A stretch of DNA of 64,000 nt, taken from positions 8,184,001 through 8,248,000 of the forward strand of contig NZ_CP059399.1 in NCBI RefSeq assembly GCF_013744875.1, given 5' to 3'. How positions within the stretch are numbered: the first letter of the stretch is position 1; each line of letters starts with the position of its first letter. The DNA is from Nocardia huaxiensis (lineage in GTDB: Bacteria; Actinomycetota; Actinomycetes; Mycobacteriales; Mycobacteriaceae). A program made the translations under genes and the position numbers. Below, in pieces: positions 30,025 to 37,493 of this stretch. The notes under the pieces were generated by a model. That model searched no databases and had not been told where the DNA came from. It worked only from the letters and a program-made list of their open reading frames with translations.

Positions 30025-30894
30025 GTGTTCGATGCCCATGTCCATCTCATCGATCCGCGGTTCCCGCTGATCGAGAACGAGGGCTACCTGCCCGACCCGT
30101 ACACCATCGCCGATTACAAGCGGCGCATGTCGCGCTTCGACATCGACGGTGGTGCGGTGGTCAGCGGCTCCTTCCAGGGCACGGATCAGACGTATCTACG
30201 CGCGGCGCTGGCCGAGCTCGGGGACGGCTGGGTCGGCGTCACCAATCTCTCGCCGGAGACGCCGGACGACGAGATCGTGGATCTCAACTTCGCGGGCGTA
30301 CGGGCGATCCGGTTCAACCTGAAGCGGGCGGGTGGCGACATCGTCGGGCTGACCATGCTGGCGCTGCGGGCCTGGGAGATCGCGCGCTGGCATGTGGAGC
30401 TCTACATCGACGGATCCATGCTCGGGTCGCTGGAGCCGGTGATCACCAAATTGCCGAAGCTGTCCATCGACCATATGGGCGGGTCCGACGAATGCCTGCC
30501 CTACCTGCTGAATCTGGTGGATCGCGGGGCCAAGGTGAAGGCGTCCGGGTTCGGGCGGGTGTCCATGGATGTGGGCTCGGCGCTGCGCAAGATCCACACT
30601 GTGAATCCCGAAGCGCTGATGTTCGGCACGGACCTGCCGGGGACGCGGGCCGGGCGGCCGTTCCTCGATTCCGATGTCGAGCTGATCTCGGATGCGGTGG
30701 GGTCGGATCTGCATCGGGTGCTCGAAGACAATGCGCGTGCCTTCTACGGGCTGCCCGCCAAGGAACGCCACTTCGAGGATCCGAATCCGACTCTGCGCCT
30801 TGACTCTTCGCAGGCGCCGACGCTGCGGCTGCGCCGTTCGGAACTACCGCTGCCGCCTCCGCCGACCCTGCCGCTGCCGCGCATCGACCGTTAG
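30025..30894 (+). CDS. amidohydrolase-2 family metal-dependent hydrolase
   Basis: 289 residues. The N-terminal FDAHVHLID carries the first metal-binding HxH; LSIDHMGGSDE and MFGTDLPG supply later histidine and aspartate ligands of the TIM barrel. This family hydrolyses lactones and amides or decarboxylates aromatic acids; the substrate is unknown. The last 40 residues are Leu/Pro-rich with repeated TLRL motifs and look non-catalytic. GTG 30025 is the start. The stop overlaps that of the convergent DUF456 gene. Confidence 0.82.
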   Translation: MFDAHVHLIDPRFPLIENEGYLPDPYTIADYKRRMSRFDIDGGAVVSGSFQGTDQTYLRAALAELGDGWVGVTNLSPETPDDEIVDLNFAGVRAIRFNLKRAGGDIVGLTMLALRAWEIARWHVELYIDGSMLGSLEPVITKLPKLSIDHMGGSDECLPYLLNLVDRGAKVKASGFGRVSMDVGSALRKIHTVNPEALMFGTDLPGTRAGRPFLDSDVELISDAVGSDLHRVLEDNARAFYGLPAKERHFEDPNPTLRLDSSQAPTLRLRRSELPLPPPPTLPLPRIDR

Positions 30895-31373
30895 ATCGCG
30901 ATGGCGGCGGCGAGCCAGACCCCGGACGCCAGCAGCGCGCCGAACAGTTCGATAAGTATCGACAGCCCAACGCCTTTCAGCGCCTCGACGGTGGAGGGCC
31001 AGGCGGCCTGATGGTTGCCGAGCCGCTGTAGCTCCGAAACGTACACGCCGAGAACGAATCCCAGCAGCAGGCCGATCACCGGTATTACGAAGAAGCCGAT
31101 GATGCCGAGCACCGCGCCGAGCACGATCGAGCGCGTGGGCACCCCGGCCTCCTGCATCTTGCGACCCGGCCAGGTGTATTTCACCACCCCGCTGATCACG
31201 AGAAACGTTGCGCAGACCGCGAATACGGTCCAGGCGGTGGTCCCGCCGGTGACGAAGGCCCAGACGCCGATGGCGACCAGGATCAACAGCACCCCGGGCA
31301 GCACCGGCACGATGACGCCCACCAGTCCGATCACAATCGCGAGGCCGACCATGACCTCACCCGCTGCGCTCAC
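30891..31373 (-). CDS. DUF456 membrane protein
   Basis: 160 residues with about four or five hydrophobic helices, including GLAIVIGLVGVIVPVLPG and GAVLGIIGFFVIPVIGLLLG; the glycine-rich hairpins are typical of DUF456. GTG 31373 is chosen because GGAGGAG lies 7 nt upstream; ATG 31353 is an alternative, and a longer frame to 31487 is not credible. Function unknown. Confidence 0.82.
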   Translation of the reverse strand: MSAAGEVMVGLAIVIGLVGVIVPVLPGVLLILVAIGVWAFVTGGTTAWTVFAVCATFLVISGVVKYTWPGRKMQEAGVPTRSIVLGAVLGIIGFFVIPVIGLLLGFVLGVYVSELQRLGNHQAAWPSTVEALKGVGLSILIELFGALLASGVWLAAAIAI

Positions 31374-31417
31374 TTCGGCTCCTCCGCTCGGTTCGTCACC
31401 GATTCTCGCTATTTTCC

Positions 31418-31440
31418 CAGGGGGCGCAGCCCCCGCCCCC
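31418..31440. repeat. GC-rich hairpin repeat, single unit
   Basis: GGGGGC-GCA-GCCCCC (31420-31434) followed by GCCCCC. It lies between the DUF456 gene and the stop of the secreted-protein gene, and is a fourth member of the family at 1650, 4891 and 27755. Confidence 0.55.
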
Positions 31441-31493
31441 GTTACGAGGTGGTCCGGCATCGGGTCGTGATCCGATGCCGGACGCACGGCGGA

Positions 31494-31841
31494 TCAGCCC
31501 TGAGAGCCGGTGTGCAGCGCGGTGAGCAGGCGCGTCATCCCGCCCTGTTCGTCGGTGTCACAGGGGCCGTCGACAGCCGCGTCGGCGCCGCTGCCGGTAT
31601 TGCCGGTGAGCACGTCGTGCAGGATGACGTACCCCAGGCCAACCGCTGCGGATCCCAGATCGGCGGCCGCGGAGCCGGTTCCGTCGTACACCACCACCTC
31701 TCGCCCGCCCTCACACTGGATGACCCGGGAACTCCCGGTGTCGGCGGTGTCGGTCAGCGGCAGTCCCTCGGCGTGGGCGGGTGCGGTCGATACGGCGAGG
31801 GCGGCGGTGGCGAGAAGGCCGATGGCGAGAGCCCGTTTCAT
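31494..31841 (-). CDS. small secreted protein
   Basis: 115 residues from ATG 31841 with AGGA upstream. The signal peptide MKRALAIGLLATAALAVS ends with a likely cleavage after APAHA. The mature part has two cysteines (IQCEGG and GPCDTD) that could form a disulfide. No family recognised; similar short secreted proteins are common in Nocardia. The gene is divergent from the racemase gene. Confidence 0.75.
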   Translation of the reverse strand: MKRALAIGLLATAALAVSTAPAHAEGLPLTDTADTGSSRVIQCEGGREVVVYDGTGSAAADLGSAAVGLGYVILHDVLTGNTGSGADAAVDGPCDTDEQGGMTRLLTALHTGSQG

Positions 31842-31913
31842 GGTGGTTCCTAACGAAAAGCGGTGGTGCGTAAGGGACCCCGGACGTCGAGGCCCATCGC
31901 CATTTCGCCACAC

Positions 31914-31935
31914 TATGAAATGCTGTAGTTTCATA
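31914..31935. promoter_or_regulatory. perfect inverted repeat, likely operator
   Basis: TATGAAA-TGCTGTAG-TTTCATA lies in the 244-bp divergent region between the secreted-protein gene and the racemase gene. The 7-bp arms are perfect and unusually AT-rich for this DNA. The binding regulator is not identifiable. Confidence 0.55.
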
Positions 31936-32085
31936 TAGGGGGGATTGTGACCGCGATCACTATGCTTCAGCACAATTCGACCGAGCCCCACGGGTGTGAG
32001 GGCATCCCGCTCGCAGTTATTGTCATACTGTCAACACCGGTGTGTGAGCCGGTGCGCAGGATTCGACGATGAACCGAGGTAGGGC

Positions 32086-33183
32086 GTGAGCACTCCATCC
32101 ACCGCCAAGCAGGGCCCGCTCGCGGGCATTCGAGTGGTCGAACTGGCCGGCATCGGCCCCGGTCCGCACGCGGCACTGCTGCTCGCCGACCTCGGCGCGG
32201 ATGTGGTGCGGGTGCAGCGGGCCGGCCAGTTCCCCGGCTTCATGGAGCGCCCGCAGTGGCGTGGCCGCACCATCGTCGAAGCCAACCTGAAGGATCCCGC
32301 GGACATCGAGAAGGTGCTCGGCCTCGTCGAGAAGGCCGACGTGCTGCTCGAAGGCTTCCGCCCCGGCGTCACCGAGCGCATGGGCCTGGGCCCCGACGTT
32401 GCGCTGGAACGCAATCCGAAGCTCGTCTACGGCCGCATGACCGGCTGGGGCCAGTACGGCCCGCTCGCCGACCGCGCCGGCCACGACATCAACTACATCT
32501 CCCTCACCGGCGTCCTGAACGCCATCGGCCGCAAGGGCGAACGCCCCGTCCCGCCGCTGAACATGGTCGGCGACTTCGGCGGCGGCTCCATGTTCCTCGT
32601 CTTCGGCATCCTCGCCGCGTTGGTCGAACGCCAGACCTCCGGCAAGGGCCAGGTCATCGACGCCGCCATGATCGACGGCGCGCTGGCCCTCTCCCACATG
32701 ATCTGGGGCATGAAGGGCATGGGCCTGTGGTCCGACGAGCGCGGCACCAACCTCCTCGACACCGGCATGGCCTTCTACGACACCTACGAAACCGCCGACG
32801 GCAAATACATGGCAGTCGGCTGCATCGAGCCCCAGTTCTACGCCGAATTCCTGAAGGGCCTCGAAATCGACCCCGAGGGCCTCCCCCACCAACTCGACCC
32901 CGCCGGCCAGGACCAACTCCGAAAGCTCTTCGCCGACAAGTTCAAAACCAAAACCCGCGACGAATGGTGGGCCATCTTCGAACCCACCGACGCCTGCACC
33001 ACCCCCGTCCTCACCTTCACCGAGGCCGAACAAAACCCCCACATCCAAGCCCGCACCGGCTTGATCGACATCGACGGCGTCGTTCAGCACGCCCCGGCTC
33101 CCCGCTTCTCCCGCACCCCGGGCGGGATCCCGACCCCGCCGCCCAACGAGGGCACCCCGATCGAGCAGGTGTGGGCGGACTGA
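32086..33183 (+). CDS. mcr: alpha-methylacyl-CoA racemase (CoA-transferase family III)
   Basis: 365 residues. It interconverts (2R)- and (2S)-methylacyl-CoA thioesters in branched-chain lipid or sterol side-chain breakdown. Characteristic segments are GIRVVELAGIGPGPHAALLLADLGADV, cited here only in part, YGRMTGWGQYGPLADRAGHDINY with the catalytic His/Asp, and GNMVGDFGGG-like NMVGDFGGGSM. GTG 32086 is the start. A strong terminator palindrome follows the stop. The closest relatives are mycobacterial MCR/Far-type racemases. Confidence 0.9.
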   Translation: MSTPSTAKQGPLAGIRVVELAGIGPGPHAALLLADLGADVVRVQRAGQFPGFMERPQWRGRTIVEANLKDPADIEKVLGLVEKADVLLEGFRPGVTERMGLGPDVALERNPKLVYGRMTGWGQYGPLADRAGHDINYISLTGVLNAIGRKGERPVPPLNMVGDFGGGSMFLVFGILAALVERQTSGKGQVIDAAMIDGALALSHMIWGMKGMGLWSDERGTNLLDTGMAFYDTYETADGKYMAVGCIEPQFYAEFLKGLEIDPEGLPHQLDPAGQDQLRKLFADKFKTKTRDEWWAIFEPTDACTTPVLTFTEAEQNPHIQARTGLIDIDGVVQHAPAPRFSRTPGGIPTPPPNEGTPIEQVWAD

Positions 33184-33203
33184 CAGGAACTTCTCAGCAA
33201 TGC

Positions 33204-33237
33204 GCAGCGGCGGCATCCGATCGGATGCCGCCGCTGC
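33204..33237 (+). terminator. 34-nt perfect palindrome after the racemase gene
   Basis: The left arm is GCAGCGGCGGCATCCGA and the right arm is its exact complement, followed by TGTTTC. It lies 21 nt past the mcr stop and about 140 nt before the type VII operon, insulating one from the other. Confidence 0.8.
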
Positions 33238-33377
33238 TGTTTCACCCGCGCGATGTGGATAACCGCAGATCAATATGGGCAATCACACGCCGGGATCACA
33301 GCTACGAACTTGAGTGGCAAACCGGTGGCGGTTAGCCTCCGAAGGTCGGGACGTGGGCACAAAGGGGGGTGAGCATC

Positions 33378-33662
33378 GTGAACTGGGCTACTCGCTTGGA
33401 CAGCATCGAGGAAGAGCATCGGGCAGCTGTCCAACGCTTCGAAAACCGGATTCACGAGATCGATGAGCGGGTCCGCGCGGCTCTGCTCGCCGTCGATGAA
33501 TCCGAATCCGATGAGCCCGACCGGCATGCGACCGCAGAACGGGACCTCCTGCTGCGTCAGGATGCGCTCGCTCGCGCGGTATCCCAGCAGCCGGGGAACA
33601 GACAGGTATACGTCCTGCCCCCGGATTGGACCGACGAGGACGAGGCAAGGTGGCGGGAATGA
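33378..33662 (+). CDS. small coiled-coil protein, first gene of the type VII cargo operon
   Basis: 94 residues from GTG 33378, which has a GGGGGG Shine-Dalgarno 8 nt upstream (GTG 33369 is the alternative). The first 60 residues are strongly charged and helical (EEEHRAAVQRFENRIHEID, ESDEPDRHATAERDLLLRQD) and the C-terminus is YVLPPDWTDEDEARWRE. No family recognised. Its stop overlaps the start of the EspC-like gene (ATGA), and it probably acts with the secreted proteins that follow. Confidence 0.65.
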   Translation: MNWATRLDSIEEEHRAAVQRFENRIHEIDERVRAALLAVDESESDEPDRHATAERDLLLRQDALARAVSQQPGNRQVYVLPPDWTDEDEARWRE

Positions 33663-34018
33663 CGACGAGCTGGCTCGATATGAACCCGGAAGGGGTTCGG
33701 CAGCAAGCGGATTCGTTCCAGTCGGCGAAGGATCTGCTTTCGGGCGCCGCCGGGTCCTGGAAGGACATGATCAATCCGGGTGGCATCGGCACCAACAACG
33801 ATCTCGGGTGGAACTACGCAACGCAGGCGAAAGCCCTCGCGACCGGGTTCACGCACGTCCAGACCGTCGTGTCGAACTGGGCCAAGGCCTGCGAGGCATT
33901 CGAGAACGCTCTGCGGCACAGCGCCGACACCGTGCAGGCGACGAACGATCAGTTCGCCGGCGACATCGCCGGTATCTCGTTCAACGGCACCGGTGAGCTG
34001 ACCATCGGCGGGAAGTGA
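33659..34018 (+). CDS. EspC/WXG100-like ESX-associated protein
   Basis: 119 residues from ATG 33659. It is helical and without cysteines except one, with helix-turn-helix spacing like EspC/DUF2580 and WXG100 proteins (FQSAKDLLSGAAGSWKDMI; HVQTVVSNWAKACEAFENAL; ADTVQATNDQFAGDIAGI). These proteins are type VII substrates or co-secreted partners. Both ends overlap neighbours by 4 nt, indicating a tightly coupled operon. The WXG tripeptide itself is not present, so assignment is by size, helicity and context. Confidence 0.7.
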   Translation: MTTSWLDMNPEGVRQQADSFQSAKDLLSGAAGSWKDMINPGGIGTNNDLGWNYATQAKALATGFTHVQTVVSNWAKACEAFENALRHSADTVQATNDQFAGDIAGISFNGTGELTIGGK

Positions 34019-36003
34019 TCGTGGTCGACGAATCCACAATCGGTCTGGGTGCGGGCGATCCGAGTGCCTGGATCACCATCGGCGGCGGGCCGGAGTCGAC
34101 GGCGCTATGGGCCGGTTACGGCAAGCACACGGCGCTCGACGTCAATGTCAACTCGCAGATCAGCGGCCGATACAACCCGGACCATGACGTCGACGACATC
34201 CTCACCGAAGGCAAAGAAGGTCTGACCTGGTTCAATCTGGTCCGCGATCGGTACAAGCTCACGGGGCGCGCAGCACCCGCCGATGTACCGGCTTTGACGA
34301 GCGCAAACGGCATGAACGAGCTCTATTACAAGCAAGACGGCATGCATGTTGACCGCCTCTTCGGTGCCGGACAGCGAATCGAGGCGACCCTCCCGCGGAT
34401 CAGCCAGGCCCGCGACGCTCATCAGCAGGCAACTCAGCAGCTGAGTGGAGCGTGGCAGGGCGAGTCGGGAGAGGGCGCACGGACCAAGCTGGGCAAGCTG
34501 TCGACCTGGTCCGATGACGCTTACGAGGGCCTGGCGAGTTTGCCGGGCACCATCGGTGGTGCTGTCCACGGGGTGAAGACCTGCGTGCAGCGAAAAGCGG
34601 ACGCGTTCAAGAAGCTCGCTGGAGTCCACCGAATCAACGGTGTCGACATGACCAACAGCGACAGCGGCGGCGAAGGCATCAACAATCGCAACAGCGACGA
34701 CGCGGCCAGCAACAACGACGACGTATCGCTGATCATCCTCTACGCCGCCCGCCGAGGTATCGGTGACGATGCCCGGGAGCGGATCAAGGCGCTCGCAGAA
34801 TCGGGAATCTTCGGCCCGGTCACCCTTCCGCGGTACAGCACCAGCCTCCGCGGTAGCGAAACGAACAGCAAGGGCGCCGTCGGCCCGACCGTTTTCGACA
34901 ACGCGGTGCAACCTCTTTGTGAGCGGTGGCGGCAGGAGTTCTGCGAGAGCGCGGAGGGTTACTTCCGGGCCTACTCCGGCCTGTGCAAATCGACCGACAC
35001 AGCGGTCGAGCAGTACCTGCAGGTTGCCATCGACGCGCTGAACGAAGTCGGCAGCATGGATCAGCCGCCCGCCCCGGAAGGAAATCCCGCCAACCCCGGA
35101 TATGTGTCCCCGGGAACCACATCACCAGGCGGGACATCGCCGGGAGGGACTTCGCCGGTCGACACGACTGCCGCCGGAGTGAATCCCGTGGTCACCGCGC
35201 CGACGGACGGCAACCCGGTGACGAACAACCCGAATACCGGCAATCCGGTGACGACGAATCCGTCGACTGCGAACGTGTCCACTGTGCTGTCCGGGCTTTC
35301 CAGCCTGCTCAGCAAGGGAGCCGAAACGGTTCAATCCGCGAGCACCGCCTTGCAGAGTCTGACCACCCAGAACACCACTGGCGCAACGACAACCACGGGT
35401 ACCGGCACCACGACGAATCCGGTCAGCTTCACGCTCGGTGGGAGCACGCTGTCGCTGGCGCAGACTTCCGCTGGGGCACTCACGGCGACTCTTACCGGCG
35501 CCGATGGCAAGGCGCAGAAGTACACGTTGGGGATCAAGGACGGGTTGCCCTATCTGACTTACGACGCGACTTCGAATACCGATGGTGAGGACACCGAAAC
35601 CGCTCCCGCAGCGACGAATTCGCAGGAAACGGCGGCCGCCGGTGTGAGCGGCTCGGCCGATACGTCCACGAGCAGCGTGTCGACGTCGGCGGCGTCTTCG
35701 TCCGGAATGACTATGGGGACGATGCCCGCCATGGGTGGCATGGGCGCGGCGGGCGGTGGCGGCGGCTCGGCCGAGCCCGAACACCGCCCCAGCAGCATCG
35801 CACCGCCGAAACCGTTGTGGGACACGAAATCCGACCAAAAAGACGAAGCCCTTCGCACCCCTGTCGGGCGGGATGTCGACACCGGCGAGATGCCGTTCGA
35901 CATCACGGTGGAGGCGCCGGCCGCGGTCGAACCGGTGAGCCGGCCCGCACCGGCGGTCCGCACGGACGGCGTGAAGATCGAGATCGATATGGGTGGACGG
36001 TGA
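34015..36003 (+). CDS. large WXG-type ESX cargo protein with Ser/Thr/Pro-rich tail
   Basis: 662 residues from GTG 34015 (overlapping the previous stop). Residues about 120-200 form a WXG-like helical pair (RDAHQQATQQLSGAWQGESG). Residues about 300-345 hold another helix pair with CERWRQEFCESAEGYF. From about 350 the chain is low-complexity: TSPGG repeats, then NPVTNNPNTGNPVTTNPS, then a Gly/Met-rich stretch (MGTMPAMGGMGAAGGGGG) and a polar C-terminus. This organisation is seen in ESX substrates such as EspB- or PPE-like proteins and in CpnT-associated loci. It may chaperone or export the toxin encoded downstream. Confidence 0.7.
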   Translation: MIVVDESTIGLGAGDPSAWITIGGGPESTALWAGYGKHTALDVNVNSQISGRYNPDHDVDDILTEGKEGLTWFNLVRDRYKLTGRAAPADVPALTSANGMNELYYKQDGMHVDRLFGAGQRIEATLPRISQARDAHQQATQQLSGAWQGESGEGARTKLGKLSTWSDDAYEGLASLPGTIGGAVHGVKTCVQRKADAFKKLAGVHRINGVDMTNSDSGGEGINNRNSDDAASNNDDVSLIILYAARRGIGDDARERIKALAESGIFGPVTLPRYSTSLRGSETNSKGAVGPTVFDNAVQPLCERWRQEFCESAEGYFRAYSGLCKSTDTAVEQYLQVAIDALNEVGSMDQPPAPEGNPANPGYVSPGTTSPGGTSPGGTSPVDTTAAGVNPVVTAPTDGNPVTNNPNTGNPVTTNPSTANVSTVLSGLSSLLSKGAETVQSASTALQSLTTQNTTGATTTTGTGTTTNPVSFTLGGSTLSLAQTSAGALTATLTGADGKAQKYTLGIKDGLPYLTYDATSNTDGEDTETAPAATNSQETAAAGVSGSADTSTSSVSTSAASSSGMTMGTMPAMGGMGAAGGGGGSAEPEHRPSSIAPPKPLWDTKSDQKDEALRTPVGRDVDTGEMPFDITVEAPAAVEPVSRPAPAVRTDGVKIEIDMGGR

Positions 36004-36048
36004 CCACCCGCCCGCGGATGCCGCAGCTGATCACGGAGAGGAACGGCG

Positions 36049-36726
36049 ATGAATCTGAGTAGCTTGGCCAAGCGGCAGAAGCTGGACATCTCCATCTATC
36101 CGGGCGCTGATGTCGCGGTGCTGCCGAAACCGGCCGCGGCGGATTTCGACTGGGCGGCAGCGAATCCCGGCAAGTGGCAGTACTTCGTCGATCCCACGGC
36201 CGACAAGGCGACGGCCGGTCCGGCGAACGTGATCGGTGGCTGGCGCGCCGATGAGGCGGGCGGGATCTCCGAGACGTGGCTGAACCCCGATTTCGTGCCG
36301 ACCGCGCAGTACGCGAAGCGGGAAATCACGACCGGGCTCGAGTTGGTGATCTGGCGAATGGACTACGGGTTCAGCAATCTCGGTCAGTTCATGGACACTC
36401 TGCTGCGCAGCGAGTTGATCATCGTGCTGCCTGCCGACGACCCCCTCGGCGAGCGCGGCTGGCCGCTCCTGCAGGCGCCGACCCGGGCCGCGGTGGTGGT
36501 CTACACCTCGGAGGGACACCTGCCCAACGACACGAATCCTTGGCTGCGCCGGAAGGTGCCCGGACGAGAAGTACTCGAATACGTCTGCGGGCAGGAACAT
36601 CTGGACCTGGTGATCAACCCCGAGAGCAGGACCATCTTCGAGCTGCAAGGACCGCACCTCGCCGACTGGTGGCAGCAATTGCGGGAAGCCCAGCGCACCG
36701 ACGCGACACCGCAGGAAGGGCGGTAG
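36049..36726 (+). CDS. type VII secretion-associated protein with SseB-like region
   Basis: 225 residues. ATG 36049 has GGAGAGGAA upstream. The middle part (FMDTLLRSELIIVLPADD, then WPLLQAPTRAAVVVYTSEGHLP) resembles SseB N-terminal domains that recur in actinobacterial type VII loci and are annotated as secretion-associated. No signal peptide or membrane helix. Its role is probably chaperone or adaptor; this is inferred from context. Confidence 0.65.
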   Translation: MNLSSLAKRQKLDISIYPGADVAVLPKPAAADFDWAAANPGKWQYFVDPTADKATAGPANVIGGWRADEAGGISETWLNPDFVPTAQYAKREITTGLELVIWRMDYGFSNLGQFMDTLLRSELIIVLPADDPLGERGWPLLQAPTRAAVVVYTSEGHLPNDTNPWLRRKVPGREVLEYVCGQEHLDLVINPESRTIFELQGPHLADWWQQLREAQRTDATPQEGR

Positions 36727-36731
36727 CCGAT

Positions 36732-37163
36732 ATGGAGCAGTGGGAACGGGATCAGATCCGGGAGGCCAATGCGCATCTGCGCCTCGCACTCGACGGCATT
36801 CAGGCCGATTTCGACCGCGAGATGGCCGAATTGGCCGACGTACAGCGAAAACTCGCGATGATGAAGGTGCACGCGACAACGCCGAACAACCTCGCGCGGG
36901 TGACGGTGAACGCCTCCGGTCAGGTCACCGAGGTGACGCTGGCCGATGACGCCTTTCTGCGCAGCACCCCCAAACAGCTTGCGGCCGAACTGAATGCCGC
37001 CATCCACGGCGCGGTCGAGGCGGCCGGGTCCGCGCGCGACCAACTGCTGGAGCCGATCACGATGATCGTGAACGGCATGCCTGATCTCGACCAACTGGTA
37101 CCGGGCGCCCCCAGCCTGCGCGAATTGCGAAACCAGTTGTCCGAGAACGAGAAGGGCGTGTGA
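36732..37163 (+). CDS. YbaB/EbfC-like protein of the ESX locus
   Basis: 143 residues from ATG 36732. An N-terminal coiled helix (MEQWERDQIREANAHLRLAL) precedes a beta-rich core (VTVNASGQVTEVTLADDAFL) and a second helix, the pattern of YbaB/EbfC-like proteins. YbaB-like proteins (for example EspL) occur in ESX loci, where they stabilise secreted partners. The stop overlaps the next start by 4 nt. Confidence 0.75.
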   Translation: MEQWERDQIREANAHLRLALDGIQADFDREMAELADVQRKLAMMKVHATTPNNLARVTVNASGQVTEVTLADDAFLRSTPKQLAAELNAAIHGAVEAAGSARDQLLEPITMIVNGMPDLDQLVPGAPSLRELRNQLSENEKGV

Positions 37164-37489
37164 GCGTGGGCAGCATATGGGCCGATCCGGACCGGTTGCG
37201 CGCGGTGACGCCGCAGTTCGCGCAACTGGGCGAAGACGTGCACACGGCGCTGACCGCGCTCCGGGCGGGCATCGAAGCCGAAGGTCGCTGCTGGGGCTCG
37301 GATACACCCGGCAAGCAGTTCGAAAAGCATTATCCGCAGGGCGACGGCGAAGGCAGCATCAACCAATTCCTCGGCGTCCTGGCCGGTTTGGAGACCGCGC
37401 TGAAGAACACCGGTGACAAGATCGCCACCACCGCCAACACCCTGCAGACGCAGGATCAGCAGCGCGCCGACCAGTTCAAACAGGTGTAG
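37160..37489 (+). CDS. WXG100-family ESX protein directly before the toxin
   Basis: 109 residues from GTG 37160, of WXG100 size. The turn between two helices is CWGSDTPGKQFEKHY, with WGS at the WXG position, and the second helix ends QDQQRADQFKQV. In M. tuberculosis the CpnT toxin gene is likewise preceded by two small Esx genes. It ends 4 nt before the toxin start, so it is a likely co-secretion partner of the toxin. Confidence 0.8.
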   Translation: MSVGSIWADPDRLRAVTPQFAQLGEDVHTALTALRAGIEAEGRCWGSDTPGKQFEKHYPQGDGEGSINQFLGVLAGLETALKNTGDKIATTANTLQTQDQQRADQFKQV

Positions 37490-37493
37490 ACCG

